This document shows positions 41,495-50,530 of a stretch of 64,000 nt of DNA, piece by piece. The position numbers were made by a program, and so were the translations under genes. The DNA is taken from contig JAZTXM010000013.1 of the NCBI GenBank assembly GCA_045636425.1, forward strand, positions 95,461 to 159,460, written 5' to 3'. The notes beneath the pieces are model-generated. The model saw only the letters and a program-made list of their open reading frames with translations. It searched no databases and was not told where the DNA came from. Source of the stretch: UMGS1883 sp045636425. GTDB taxonomy: Bacteria > Bacillota > Clostridia > UMGS1883. Numbering within the stretch: the first letter of the stretch is position 1; every line of letters starts with the position of its first letter.

Positions 41495-43138
41495 ATGCTT
41501 ATCCAGCTTGACATTGAAAATATAGCGGTAATTGAAAAAGCATCAATAGAATTCGAAAACGGACTGAATGTGATAACCGGAGAAACCGGTGCAGGTAAAT
41601 CACTGCTTATAAATTCTCTCAACATGGTCTTGGGAGCAAGAGCTTCCCGCGAGCTTATTCGGGAAGGTGCTGATTTTGCAAAGGTAAGTGCGGTTTTCCT
41701 CTGTGATTTCATTGATGATATTCTGTCGGAAAACGGAATTGATACGGATGACGGGAATATAATCATCACCCGAAAGCTTTACAAAGACGGCAGGAACATA
41801 TGCCATATAAACGGCTGTGTCGTAAGCGTGGCACAGCTACGTACAATTGGAGAAAAGCTTGTGGTTATCCACGGTCAGAGAGACAGCAGTGAGCTTATGG
41901 ACACATCATCTCACATTGATTTCCTCGATGCTTTCTGTGAAAACGGCGAACTTCTTGGTGAATACAAGGAAATTTACAGGGAGCTTTGCACGGTACGTTC
42001 CGAGCTTGAAAAGTTAAACGGAGATACGATTGCACGGCAAAGCGAAATTGAATATCTCACATATCAGGTTGATGAAATAGAAAAGGCTGAGCTTTCCGAA
42101 AACGAAGAGGAAGAGCTTATTGCAAGAAAGACAGTCCTTGAAAACGCAGAGGCAATTGAAAAGAATGCACAAAAGGCCTACGGAGCGTTAAGCGCGGAAC
42201 ACGGTGCAAAGGAGCTTCTTTATACGACTAAGCGTGCACTTGAATCTCTGTGTGATATGGATGCAACGGCAGAAGCTTACTGCGAAAAGGTGTCAGAGCT
42301 TTATTACGAAGCCGAGGAGCTTGCAAGAGATATTTCTTCATATATTTCTTCCATTGAATTTAACGGCGGTGAGCTTTCTCAAATTAATGACAGGCTTGAT
42401 ACAATTAAGAATTTGAAACGCAAATTCGGCAGTGAAATTTCAGACATACTGAATTATTATAATGAAGCAAGCGAAAAGCTTTTGAAGCTAAAAAGCTTTG
42501 ATGATGATAAAGAGGCTCTTTCAAAGAGAAACGACGAGCTTACTATAAGTGCAAATAAAATTGCAAATAAAATTTCAGAAACGAGGAAAAAGAGTGCAGT
42601 TCTTCTTTCTGAAAGGCTTACAAAAGAGCTTGAAAGCCTTGATATGCCAAAATGCAAAATTGAATTTCTCTTTACTCCATGTGCTTTATGTACAAACGGA
42701 ATTGAAAATGTGGAGTTTGTAATTTCAACAAACCCGTCGGAATCCCCGAAAAGCCTTGCCAAAATAGCCTCCGGCGGCGAAATAAGCCGTGTGATGTTAG
42801 CTATAAAGTCTGTTTTTTCAGACTTTGATAAAATCCCCACGCTCCTTTTTGATGAAATTGATACGGGAGTTTCGGGCAGAGCCGCGGAAAAAATTGCAAA
42901 CAAAATGCGGATGCTTTCTGAAAATTATCAGTTGATATGTGTGACCCATCTGCCCGTTATTGCCGCTGCGGCAAAGCACCACATGCTTCTTGAAAAGAAA
43001 ACTGACAGCGAAAGCTTTAAAACAATTATCCGTTCCCTTTCCGCGGAAGAAAGAATCAGGGAAATTGCACGTATTATCAGTGGAGATAATATTAATGAGA
43101 TATCACTTCAAAACGCAGCTCAAATGCTGGGAATATGA
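41495..43138 (+). CDS. recN: DNA repair protein RecN
   Basis: SMC-like ATPase acting early at double-strand breaks. The 547 residues carry Walker A GETGAGKS (29-36), a long coiled-coil middle (about 160-350), the ABC signature ASGGEISRVMLAIK and Walker B PTLLFDEIDTGVSG, then CVTHLPVIAA. The ATG at 41495 is preceded by CGGTGA; a GTG three codons earlier lies within the site. Its stop overlaps the open frame of the next gene. Confidence 0.95.
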   Translation: MLIQLDIENIAVIEKASIEFENGLNVITGETGAGKSLLINSLNMVLGARASRELIREGADFAKVSAVFLCDFIDDILSENGIDTDDGNIIITRKLYKDGRNICHINGCVVSVAQLRTIGEKLVVIHGQRDSSELMDTSSHIDFLDAFCENGELLGEYKEIYRELCTVRSELEKLNGDTIARQSEIEYLTYQVDEIEKAELSENEEEELIARKTVLENAEAIEKNAQKAYGALSAEHGAKELLYTTKRALESLCDMDATAEAYCEKVSELYYEAEELARDISSYISSIEFNGGELSQINDRLDTIKNLKRKFGSEISDILNYYNEASEKLLKLKSFDDDKEALSKRNDELTISANKIANKISETRKKSAVLLSERLTKELESLDMPKCKIEFLFTPCALCTNGIENVEFVISTNPSESPKSLAKIASGGEISRVMLAIKSVFSDFDKIPTLLFDEIDTGVSGRAAEKIANKMRMLSENYQLICVTHLPVIAAAAKHHMLLEKKTDSESFKTIIRSLSAEERIREIARIISGDNINEISLQNAAQMLGI

Positions 43139-43149
43139 GGGAGGATTTT

Positions 43150-43557
43150 ATGGAACAAATCGGTGAAATAGTAGAACTTCATGGACGGAGTGCTGTTGTA
43201 AGAATCAAACGCGCCTCTGCATGTGGGGAAAACTGTGCTCAATGCGAGGGTGGCTGTAAGCCTACCTCAAGAACGATAAAAGCAGTAAATAAGGCTAATG
43301 CACAAGTAGGTGACATGGTTAAGCTTGAAATGAGTTCTTCCATGTTTATGCTACTGGCATTTATCGGATACATACTGCCGATCATTTTAGCTATAGGTGC
43401 ATATTTCATAGCGGATTCATTGACGGAGAACACTGTGATTGCAGACGCTGCACTTATCTTTACTCTTATAGGTGTGCTTGTTTTGTTTTATATTATAGAT
43501 AAACTTCCGCATAAGACTTCGCGATTTTCGACAAGAATAGTAAAAGTGATTAAATAA
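43150..43557 (+). CDS. SoxR-reducing system RseC-like membrane protein
   Basis: 135 residues. The N-terminal domain has a Cys cluster (ACGENCAQCEGGC) after the GEIVELHGRSAVVRI strand pair. Two transmembrane helices follow (FMLLAFIGYILPIILAIGAYF and VIADAALIFTLIGVLVLFYII) and a basic tail. RseC-family proteins assist the Rnf/Rsx electron-transfer complex. No rnf genes are adjacent. GGGAGG precedes the ATG, 11 bp after recN. Confidence 0.85.
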   Translation: MEQIGEIVELHGRSAVVRIKRASACGENCAQCEGGCKPTSRTIKAVNKANAQVGDMVKLEMSSSMFMLLAFIGYILPIILAIGAYFIADSLTENTVIADAALIFTLIGVLVLFYIIDKLPHKTSRFSTRIVKVIK

Positions 43558-43572
43558 GAAAGGACAAAACAA

Positions 43573-44232
43573 ATGATTAAAGCATGCATATTTGATCTGG
43601 ACGGCACTGTTGCAAATACGCTTAATTCAATTAAACACTTTGCCAACAACGCACTAAAAAAAGCAGGCCTTGGCGAGATAGATACGGAGACCTACAAGGT
43701 CATCGTGGGAAACGGTGCAAAAGTCCTCGTAGAACGAATGCTAAAAACAGTGGGGGCCGATGAAAAGTATTTTGATGAGGTTTCCCTTGAATACAACACT
43801 AAATATGATAACGATTTCCTTTACTTAACCGAGCCTTACGAGGGTATTATCGATATGCTTAAGGGACTAAAGACACTCGGTATAAAAATCGCTATCCTCT
43901 CCAACAAGCCTCACGGCACTGCAATAAAGGTTTCGGATGCTCTTTTCCCAAACGGGCTTATTGATGTCTGCTATGGAGGTAGAGATGGAGTCCCCCTTAA
44001 ACCCGACCCGCAAGGTGTATTTGAAATTATAGATGAGCTTGGCGTAAAAAAAGATGAATGTCTCTACATTGGAGACACGGGTACGGATATGAAAACAGGT
44101 AAAGCTGCCTACCTTTACACAGTAGGCGTTCTTTGGGGCTTTAGAAAAGAGCCTGAACTTTTAGAAAACGGTGCTGATGCAATTATCAGTCATCCCTCCG
44201 AGCTTCTTGATATTGTAGAAAAAATGAAATAA
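43573..44232 (+). CDS. HAD-family hydrolase, phosphoglycolate phosphatase-like
   Basis: 219 residues. HAD motif I is FDLDGTVANT (Asp8/Asp10), motif II IAILSNKPHG, motif III KPDP, motif IV YIGDTGTDMKTG. An alpha-helical cap lies between residues 18 and 85. Cytosolic phosphatase for a small phosphoester such as 2-phosphoglycolate; exact substrate not deducible. AGAAAGGA ribosome site. Follows the RseC-like gene by 15 bp. Confidence 0.88.
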   Translation: MIKACIFDLDGTVANTLNSIKHFANNALKKAGLGEIDTETYKVIVGNGAKVLVERMLKTVGADEKYFDEVSLEYNTKYDNDFLYLTEPYEGIIDMLKGLKTLGIKIAILSNKPHGTAIKVSDALFPNGLIDVCYGGRDGVPLKPDPQGVFEIIDELGVKKDECLYIGDTGTDMKTGKAAYLYTVGVLWGFRKEPELLENGADAIISHPSELLDIVEKMK

Positions 44233-44239
44233 AATGTAA

Positions 44240-44280
44240 TTTTACGTAGATTTTACATAACTTTGGTTTTAGATTTTACA
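44240..44280 (+). promoter_or_regulatory. Pho-box-like direct repeats upstream of the phosphate transporter
   Basis: TTTTACG (44240-44246), TTTTACA (44251-44257) and TTTTACA (44274-44280) repeat at 11 and 23 bp, about 50-90 bp before the gene. An 11-bp period is the form of PhoP/PhoB boxes, and a PhoB/PhoR-like pair is encoded 2.6 kb downstream. Confidence 0.55.
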
Positions 44281-44328
44281 TTAGCAACATATACTGAGTA
44301 TATTAAAACAAAGGAAGGTTGTATTTCT

Positions 44329-46074
44329 ATGGACATTTTTTCAATTTTGTCACTTTTCGGCGGTCTTGCCATCTTTTTGTTCGGAATGAACGTAATGGGA
44401 GACGGTCTTGAAAAATGCGGCGGTAACAAGCTAAAGAAAATACTCGAAAGCGTTACCCAGAATCCTTTCAAGGGACTGATTTTGGGTATGGCGGTTACAG
44501 CCATTATCCAGAGTTCTTCCGCCACTACCGTAATGGTTGTGGGATTTGTTAACTCAGGAATTATGAAGCTTTCACAGTCAATCAGCATCATCATGGGTGC
44601 CAACATCGGTACAACTGTTACTGCATGGCTTCTCAGCCTGACAGGACTTGAGGGAGATAATATTTTTGTACAATTTTTAAAGCCCTCTTCATTCTCCCCT
44701 GTTCTTGCGGTAATTGGCATTATTCTTTTGATGTTCAGCAAAAGGGATTCACGCAAAAACATAGGTTCGGTCTTAATTGGATTTGCCGTACTGATTGCGG
44801 GAATGGAAATGATGACATCTTCTGTCGAAGGACTTAAGAACAACGCAACATTCACAAGTATATTCACTCTGTTCTCAAATCCCGTCCTCGGAATTTTGGT
44901 TGGGGCATTGCTTACAGCCGTTATTCAGTCTTCATCTGCATCGGTTGGTATTCTCCAGGCACTTTCCACTACGGGAACAGTTACCTACTCAAATGCAATT
45001 CCCATTATTTTAGGTCAGAATATAGGAACATGCGTTACGGCACTTCTTTCCTCTATAGGAACGAACAAAAACGCAAGACGCACGGCAGTTGTTCACCTCT
45101 CGTTCAATATACTAGGTGCAACAGTGTTTGCACTGGGCTTCTATGCACTTAATGCAATTTTTGATTTTGCTTTCTTCACAAAATCAATTAATGCGGCAGG
45201 TATTGCAGTTGTACATTCAATCTTTAATGTTACCGCAACAGCTCTCCTGTTCCCATTTATAAAACAGCTTGAAAAGCTTGCATATTTCGTTATTCCCGAT
45301 AATGAAATCAAGGATAAAAAACAACTGTTGGATGAGAGACTTTTGGTAACTCCTCCGATAGCTCTTTCCCACGCTAAAAACGTAGCCGTAAAGATGGCAC
45401 ACACTGCAAAAAATTCAATCGTTATGTCTCTTGAAACCATGGAGAAATATGATAAGGACATTGCTGAGGCAGTTCGAAGTGCCGAATCAAAAGCGGATAT
45501 GTATGAGGACCATCTTGGCGATTATCTTGTAAAATTATGCAAGGAAAATTTAAATGCATCAGACAGCCGAGAGGTTTCCGCACTTTTACACTGCATAGGT
45601 GATTTGGAGAGAATTTCAGACCACGCAGTAAACATATGCGACGTTGCAACGGAGCTTGACAGCAAAGGCATTATCTTTACAGAAAGTGCTAAAAAGGAAA
45701 TTAAGGTTATGTGCGACGCTCTTCGCGAAATAATCGGGCTGACTATTGATGCTTTTGAAAACAACGACCTTTCCAAGGCTCAATTAATCGAGCCGCTTGA
45801 GGAAACAGTCGACTATCTGAGATACAGATTGAAAGAGGGACACGTGAGTCGCCTTAAACAAGGTGAATGTACTATTGAAACAGGCTTTATATACTCCGAT
45901 TTTCTTATAAATTGTGAGAGAATTTCAGACCATTGTTCAAACATTGGTGCATGTATGCTTGAAACTGCACATGACAGATTTGAAATGCACGAATATCTCT
46001 CACGTGTAAAGGAAGGCACAGAGAACGATTTCCAAAAACAATGTGCGTACTACAGACAAAAATACGCACTGTAA
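44329..46074 (+). CDS. Na/Pi cotransporter with C-terminal PhoU-like domain
   Basis: 581 residues. About nine transmembrane helices carry the inverted duplicated QSSSATTVM and VIQSSSASVGIL motifs of NptA-type transporters. From about 340 on, two PhoU-like helical bundles (LHCIGDLERISDHAVNICD and NCERISDHCSNIGACML) regulate or couple to phosphate state. Imports phosphate with Na+. The start at 44329 (MDIFSILSLFGG) follows AAGGAAGG; a 22-codon upstream extension is unsupported. Followed by pyridoxal kinase and a PhoB/PhoR-like pair. Confidence 0.9.
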   Translation: MDIFSILSLFGGLAIFLFGMNVMGDGLEKCGGNKLKKILESVTQNPFKGLILGMAVTAIIQSSSATTVMVVGFVNSGIMKLSQSISIIMGANIGTTVTAWLLSLTGLEGDNIFVQFLKPSSFSPVLAVIGIILLMFSKRDSRKNIGSVLIGFAVLIAGMEMMTSSVEGLKNNATFTSIFTLFSNPVLGILVGALLTAVIQSSSASVGILQALSTTGTVTYSNAIPIILGQNIGTCVTALLSSIGTNKNARRTAVVHLSFNILGATVFALGFYALNAIFDFAFFTKSINAAGIAVVHSIFNVTATALLFPFIKQLEKLAYFVIPDNEIKDKKQLLDERLLVTPPIALSHAKNVAVKMAHTAKNSIVMSLETMEKYDKDIAEAVRSAESKADMYEDHLGDYLVKLCKENLNASDSREVSALLHCIGDLERISDHAVNICDVATELDSKGIIFTESAKKEIKVMCDALREIIGLTIDAFENNDLSKAQLIEPLEETVDYLRYRLKEGHVSRLKQGECTIETGFIYSDFLINCERISDHCSNIGACMLETAHDRFEMHEYLSRVKEGTENDFQKQCAYYRQKYAL

Positions 46075-46100
46075 ATGTATTATAATAAGAGGTTTTTCCA

Positions 46101-46946
46101 ATGAAGCAAAAGAGGTTAGTTACAATTCAAGATTTATCGTGTTTCGGAAAGTGTTCAATTACGGTTGCACTCCCCGTTATTTCCACACTGGGTTCGGAAG
46201 CAGTGGTCCTCCCCACTGCTGTTCTTTCCACCCATACGGGAGAATTTAAGAATTATACTTTCCACCCATTATATGATGAATTCAAGAAAATAACTCACCA
46301 TTGGGAATCTCTTAACCTGGAATTTGATGCAATTTACGTGGGTTATATAGGAAATGTGGATTTGATTCATGCGGTGTCGGATTTCATTGACAGATTTGCA
46401 AAGAAAGATACCGTGGTATTCATAGACCCTGTTATGGCGGATAACGGAAAATTCTATTCAGGGCTTGACGAAAATTACGCAAAAGAATTGTCCCGGCTGT
46501 GCAAAAAAGCTGATATTATAACACCAAACATGACAGAGGCGATGATTCTTTCGGGAAAAAATCCTTCATTATATAAAGAGCCTTGTGATATAAGACATCT
46601 GGCACAGTCACTTTCTTATCTGTGCGAAAATGTTATTATTACGGGTGTGCATACACCCGAAACAATCTCCACCGTCGCCTATGACAAAACCCGTGATGAG
46701 ATTTTCTCTGCAGATAAGCCCCTCTATGACGGTGTATTCTATGGGGCGGGAGATTTGTTTTCCTCTGCATTTATAGGGCTATATATTAATGGAAAATCGC
46801 TTTTTGAAGCAACGCAAATTGCCTCGGATTTTGTAAAAGACTGTATTATCAAAACAATGGATGAACGCGACAAATACTGGTACGGACTTAAGTTTGAGCA
46901 GTCCCTTCCAGTGCTTGCTAAAACACAGGAAAAAACCAATATATGA
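46101..46946 (+). CDS. pdxY: Pyridoxal/pyridoxamine kinase
   Basis: 281 residues. The ribokinase fold has the N-terminal TIQDLSCFGKCSITVALPVI, the substrate block VVLPTAVLSTHTGEF, the ATP region DPVMADNGKFY and TPNMTEAMIL, and the anion hole GAGDLFSSAF (catalytic Asp). Salvages vitamin B6 to pyridoxal phosphate. The AAGAGG site is 26 bp after the transporter stop. Confidence 0.9.
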   Translation: MKQKRLVTIQDLSCFGKCSITVALPVISTLGSEAVVLPTAVLSTHTGEFKNYTFHPLYDEFKKITHHWESLNLEFDAIYVGYIGNVDLIHAVSDFIDRFAKKDTVVFIDPVMADNGKFYSGLDENYAKELSRLCKKADIITPNMTEAMILSGKNPSLYKEPCDIRHLAQSLSYLCENVIITGVHTPETISTVAYDKTRDEIFSADKPLYDGVFYGAGDLFSSAFIGLYINGKSLFEATQIASDFVKDCIIKTMDERDKYWYGLKFEQSLPVLAKTQEKTNI

Positions 46947-46955
46947 GGTGCAAAA

Positions 46956-47642
46956 ATGATTCGTATATGTTGTGTCGAGGATGATTCCTCCATAAGAGAC
47001 CTTATTACATATACCCTGAATGCATCGGGGTTTTCTGCTGTGGGGTTTGAATATGCACATGATTTCTTTTCAGAAATTGAACTTAATCTCCCCCATCTGG
47101 TGCTTCTTGATTTAATGCTTCCCGATATGGATGGCATGGAAATACTAAAGAAGCTTCGCAGTGACAGCAGAACAGAGAATCTTCCCATTATTCTATTAAC
47201 GGCAAAAAACGACAGACTTGATAAAATAAAAGGACTTGACTTTGGTGCCGATGACTACATAACAAAACCCTTTGATATTCTGGAACTGCTTTCGAGAATA
47301 CGTGCCGTTCTTCGCAGGAGCCAAAGAAAAGATGTAATCGCATCTTCTGACCTTCAATGCGGGGATATTACTATAAACTCACTTTCACATAAAGTATATA
47401 TTTCAGGCAATGAAATTTCACTGACTTTTAAGGAATATGAGCTTCTTTCATTTCTTCTCCAAAATAAAAATGTAGCAATGAGCAGAAGCGTTCTTATGAA
47501 CAAGATTTGGGGGATTGATTTCGAAGGTGAAACCCGTACGTTAGATGCACATATACGGTCGCTCAGGCAAAAGCTGGGAACAAGCGGTCATCTCATAGAA
47601 ACGGTTCGAAATGTAGGATATAGGGTGACGGACAATGTATAA
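46956..47642 (+). CDS. OmpR/PhoB-family response regulator
   Basis: 228 residues. Receiver domain with acidic pair Asp9/10, phospho-acceptor Asp52 in LLDLMLPD, Thr/Lys in LLTAKN and YITKPF. The C-terminal winged helix (residues 128-228) includes EISLTFKEYELLSFL, RSVLMNKIWG and RTLDAHIRSLRQK. Together with the kinase it overlaps by 8 bp, the pair resembles PhoB/PhoR; the phosphate transporter upstream supports that reading. AGGTG ribosome site. Confidence 0.93.
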   Translation: MIRICCVEDDSSIRDLITYTLNASGFSAVGFEYAHDFFSEIELNLPHLVLLDLMLPDMDGMEILKKLRSDSRTENLPIILLTAKNDRLDKIKGLDFGADDYITKPFDILELLSRIRAVLRRSQRKDVIASSDLQCGDITINSLSHKVYISGNEISLTFKEYELLSFLLQNKNVAMSRSVLMNKIWGIDFEGETRTLDAHIRSLRQKLGTSGHLIETVRNVGYRVTDNV

Positions 47643-49170
47643 TAAAATATATAGAAATATGCTTTTGCTGTGTGCTTCGGCTATAGTTCTCATTGTGGTA
47701 ACGGCAAGTCTTATATGCTATGTCACAGTCAGAACAAACGCATTGAATGATTTTAATGTACAAGCACAATACGCAGAGCAAATTTTAAGCAGTTCGCAAA
47801 ACACGAACGAAACTGCTTTGGTGTTACAAAAAATCAATCCACGCTATACATACGAAATTACTGATGCAGAGCTTGAATGTAAGTATGTGCATCAATGTAA
47901 AATTCTTGCATTTGATAAAGGCAGCGCCTTGCACATGTACATCTCTTATAATAAAATGTTTGTTCCGCTCTATGCAATGGTTATACTGCTTGTTTTTATG
48001 GGTGCGTTTTTGTATTTGCTGGCAGTACGTGTCGCAGATAAGATGACCAATTCAATCGTTAAGCCTTTTAAAAATATGTTCAGTTCAAAGCCTTCGGAAA
48101 TATATGCGGAAATACTCCCCCTTACCCGTGCAATCAAGTATAAAAACGAGGAAATTAAAAGGCAGACAGAAAATGCACAAGAGCGGGAAATACAGCTTCA
48201 GGTTGTAACGGACACGATGAATGAAGGGTTTATTCTTTTAGACAAACACGGCAATGTAAAGCTTATAAATGACTTTGCATTAAAGCTTTTCGGAAAGGAT
48301 ATATCTTCGGTAAAAGGCGGATATTTTACTAATCTGACAAAAGACGAAACCTTTGAAGAAGCTGTGAAGAAAGCACTTAATTTCAAAAGAAGCAATGCAG
48401 TTTTTGAGATAGATAATTCATATTACAGGATATATTGCAGTCCTATTATGCATGACGATATTTTCGGCGGAGTAATAATACTGCTCTTTGATGTAACAGC
48501 AACTTATCAGTCTGAAAAAATGAGAAGAGAGTTTTCCGCAAATGTATCTCATGAGCTGAAAACACCTCTTACATCAATCAACGGCTATGCACAGATAATT
48601 TCAAACGGACTTGCAAATAATTCCGATATTCCCGAATTTGCAGGAAAAATTGCTAAGGAAAGCAATCGTTTAATGATGCTGATTGAGGACATTTTGAGGC
48701 TTTCCAATCTTGATGAAGGAGCACCGCAAGAACCTTTTACAGAGTTTTCGGCTAAAGAAGCAGTTTTGGAGGTACTTTCTTCACTTGAGGAAAAGGCGAT
48801 AAAGCGAAATATCTCCATTAAGTGCGACGGCGGTGATTTTACAGTCAAAGCGAGCAAAACCCAAATTCTTGAGCTAATCTATAACCTCTGTGACAATGCA
48901 ATTAAATATAACAAGGATAACGGCTCTGTTTTGGTGACCGTTGCCAATAATACACTCACGGTATCCGATACGGGCATTGGTATTCCGAAAGAATATGTAA
49001 CTCGAATTTTTGAAAGATTTTTCCGTGTGGATAAAAGCCATTCAAAAAAAGTTGACGGAACGGGATTGGGACTTTCAATCGTAAAACACATTGCCAAACA
49101 GAACAATATAGAAGTTTCGGTAGACAGTAAAGTCGGCGAAGGCAGTAAATTTACGGTTTTGTTTAAATAA
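47635..49170 (+). CDS. PAS-domain sensor histidine kinase, PhoR-like
   Basis: 511 residues. Transmembrane helices near 9-31 and 108-130 bound a short extracytoplasmic loop (~75 residues). A HAMP-like linker, a PAS domain (about 185-290), the dimerisation helix with phospho-His in NVSHELKTPLTSINGY, and the ATPase with N box LCDNAIKYNKD, DTGIGIP and GTGLGLSIVKHIA follow. It phosphorylates the preceding response regulator, with which it is translationally coupled. Confidence 0.93.
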   Translation: MYNKIYRNMLLLCASAIVLIVVTASLICYVTVRTNALNDFNVQAQYAEQILSSSQNTNETALVLQKINPRYTYEITDAELECKYVHQCKILAFDKGSALHMYISYNKMFVPLYAMVILLVFMGAFLYLLAVRVADKMTNSIVKPFKNMFSSKPSEIYAEILPLTRAIKYKNEEIKRQTENAQEREIQLQVVTDTMNEGFILLDKHGNVKLINDFALKLFGKDISSVKGGYFTNLTKDETFEEAVKKALNFKRSNAVFEIDNSYYRIYCSPIMHDDIFGGVIILLFDVTATYQSEKMRREFSANVSHELKTPLTSINGYAQIISNGLANNSDIPEFAGKIAKESNRLMMLIEDILRLSNLDEGAPQEPFTEFSAKEAVLEVLSSLEEKAIKRNISIKCDGGDFTVKASKTQILELIYNLCDNAIKYNKDNGSVLVTVANNTLTVSDTGIGIPKEYVTRIFERFFRVDKSHSKKVDGTGLGLSIVKHIAKQNNIEVSVDSKVGEGSKFTVLFK

Positions 49171-49197
49171 AATTTATATATAATTGTATATTTTCTC

Positions 49198-49270
49198 CAT
49201 ATTTACCATTTATGAGCACAAAACGTTGGTAAATATGCACATTGATTAATTTACTTTTTTGTGTTATCAT
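49198..49270 (+). promoter_or_regulatory. Promoter and inverted repeat before the alpha-CTD-like gene
   Basis: CATATTTACCA (49198-49208) and TGGTAAATATG (49227-49237) form an 11-bp perfect inverted repeat. TTGATT (49243-49248), 17 bp, TATCAT follows. The repeat lies just upstream of the -35, suited to an activator or repressor dimer. Confidence 0.55.
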
Positions 49271-49301
49271 ATAAACAAATTGAACAAATGGTGGTATGAA
49301 A

Positions 49302-49667
49302 ATGGAAACAATTGATATCGAACTTTTTTACAAATGTGTTGAGACATACGGACTTCTCCCTGTTCTCGCACAAATCTTTTCAACTGTGAAGATTAACATT
49401 GCACTTACTGCACAGACTTGCGGTATGGCAATTAAGGATATGGACCTTTCAGTTAGATCTTACAACGCTCTTATGGCACACGGTGTAAAGGATTTGGGAA
49501 AGCTTGTTGATCTCCTTAATTCCGGTAATCTCCGTGACGTAAGAAACCTTGGCGTAAAGAGTGCAAAGGAAATCCAGCTCAAGGCTCTTGAATACAGCTA
49601 TGAAGCTCTCAATGAGCATGATAAGAAGAGCTTTCTTGAGAATCTTCTCAAGATTAACTGCGATTAA
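49302..49667 (+). CDS. Free-standing RNA polymerase alpha-CTD-like protein
   Basis: 121 residues. Residues ~45-105 (LSVRSYNALMAHGVKDLGKL, VDLLNSGNLRDVRNLGVKSA, KEIQLKALEY) are an alpha-CTD fold of the type that binds UP elements and activators, with the helix-hairpin-helix NLGVKSAKEI. The N-terminal alpha domains needed for polymerase assembly are absent; a helical N-terminus of ~40 residues replaces them. It could dock on DNA or regulators and modulate transcription, which is inference. AATGGTGG precedes the ATGs; its gene has its own promoter, inverted repeat and a strong terminator. Codon use is that of a highly expressed gene. Confidence 0.8.
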   Translation: METIDIELFYKCVETYGLLPVLAQIFSTVKINIALTAQTCGMAIKDMDLSVRSYNALMAHGVKDLGKLVDLLNSGNLRDVRNLGVKSAKEIQLKALEYSYEALNEHDKKSFLENLLKINCD

Positions 49668-49680
49668 TCTACATAGTATA

Positions 49681-49731
49681 AACAAGACCAAAATCAAGCC
49701 ATAATGAATATGGCTTGATTTTGGTCTTGTT
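49681..49731 (+). terminator. Terminator of the alpha-CTD-like gene
   Basis: A 23-bp perfect stem with a 5-base loop (49681-49703, 49709-49731) followed by TTGTC. Confidence 0.85.
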
Positions 49732-49795
49732 TTGTCTTGACAGAAGTACTAAAACAATGGTATAATATGTCATATTTTAGAAGTTAGGTGATTTT

Positions 49796-50473
49796 ATGTT
49801 TTGTTCAAATTGTGGCAGTCCCATTCCCCAAGGCTCATTGTTTTGCGGAAATTGCGGCACTAAGTTAGGTACTGACTATAATGAAGCCCCCTCCCCCCAA
49901 AGCAGCACTTCTGCTTCATACACACAGCCGTCTGCCCCTGCAATGCCTTCTTACGGAGCATCCATTGCTACTGCAGCAGTAAAAAGCAAGGCGTGGCTCA
50001 CTTGGCTGATAGGCGGCCTTTCACTGGTATTGGCTGCATCCTTTGTATTTCTTTTCTTCTTTACTAACATTTTTAAAAGTGATGAAGATTTAATCAATGA
50101 ACGTATAGAAGAATTCGTATCAAGCTACAACAACGGTGATATGGAAGCTGTTATGGAATGCTTTGACCAAAGAACAAAAAGCATTATGGGCGCCACTGTC
50201 GGCATCGGGGAAGCACTCATAGGAGGTGCCGCCGGATTTGATGTCAGCATGAGCGATATGTTCGGACTGGGTGCAGGTCTTAACGAAGGCGATATGCTTA
50301 AGCTGAGAAATATACAATTTACTGTTCCGGAGGGGGCAGTAAGAGTCAGCGTAAATGCAGAAATCACAATGAGCATAAGCTTTATGGGACAATCTCAATC
50401 ACAATCTTCACCCATTCAGATTGAAATGGTAAAAGAAGATGGCGACTGGTTTATTTCAAATATTATTGAGTAA
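49796..50473 (+). CDS. Zinc-ribbon membrane protein
   Basis: 225 residues. An N-terminal double zinc knuckle (MFCSNCGSPI, LFCGNCGTKLG), a low-complexity Pro/Ser linker, one transmembrane helix (AWLTWLIGGLSLVLAASFVFLFFF) at about 64-88, then an extracytoplasmic ~130-residue domain resembling NTF2/DUF4878 (DLINERIEEFVSSYNNGDMEAVMECFD...GDWFISNIIE). Function unknown; many Firmicutes carry such proteins. TTAGGTGA ribosome site. Ends with a terminator shared with the convergent AraC gene. Confidence 0.8.
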   Translation: MFCSNCGSPIPQGSLFCGNCGTKLGTDYNEAPSPQSSTSASYTQPSAPAMPSYGASIATAAVKSKAWLTWLIGGLSLVLAASFVFLFFFTNIFKSDEDLINERIEEFVSSYNNGDMEAVMECFDQRTKSIMGATVGIGEALIGGAAGFDVSMSDMFGLGAGLNEGDMLKLRNIQFTVPEGAVRVSVNAEITMSISFMGQSQSQSSPIQIEMVKEDGDWFISNIIE

Positions 50474-50523
50474 TAAAACAATGTCTGTAAAAAAGTATGA
50501 CTTTTTTACAGACATTGTTTTAT
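50473..50523. terminator. Bidirectional terminator after the zinc-ribbon gene
   Basis: AAAACAATGTCTGTAAAAAAGT pairs with ACTTTTTTACAGACATTGTTTT around a 3-base loop, between convergent genes. Confidence 0.85.
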
Positions 50524-50530
50524 ATTCACA

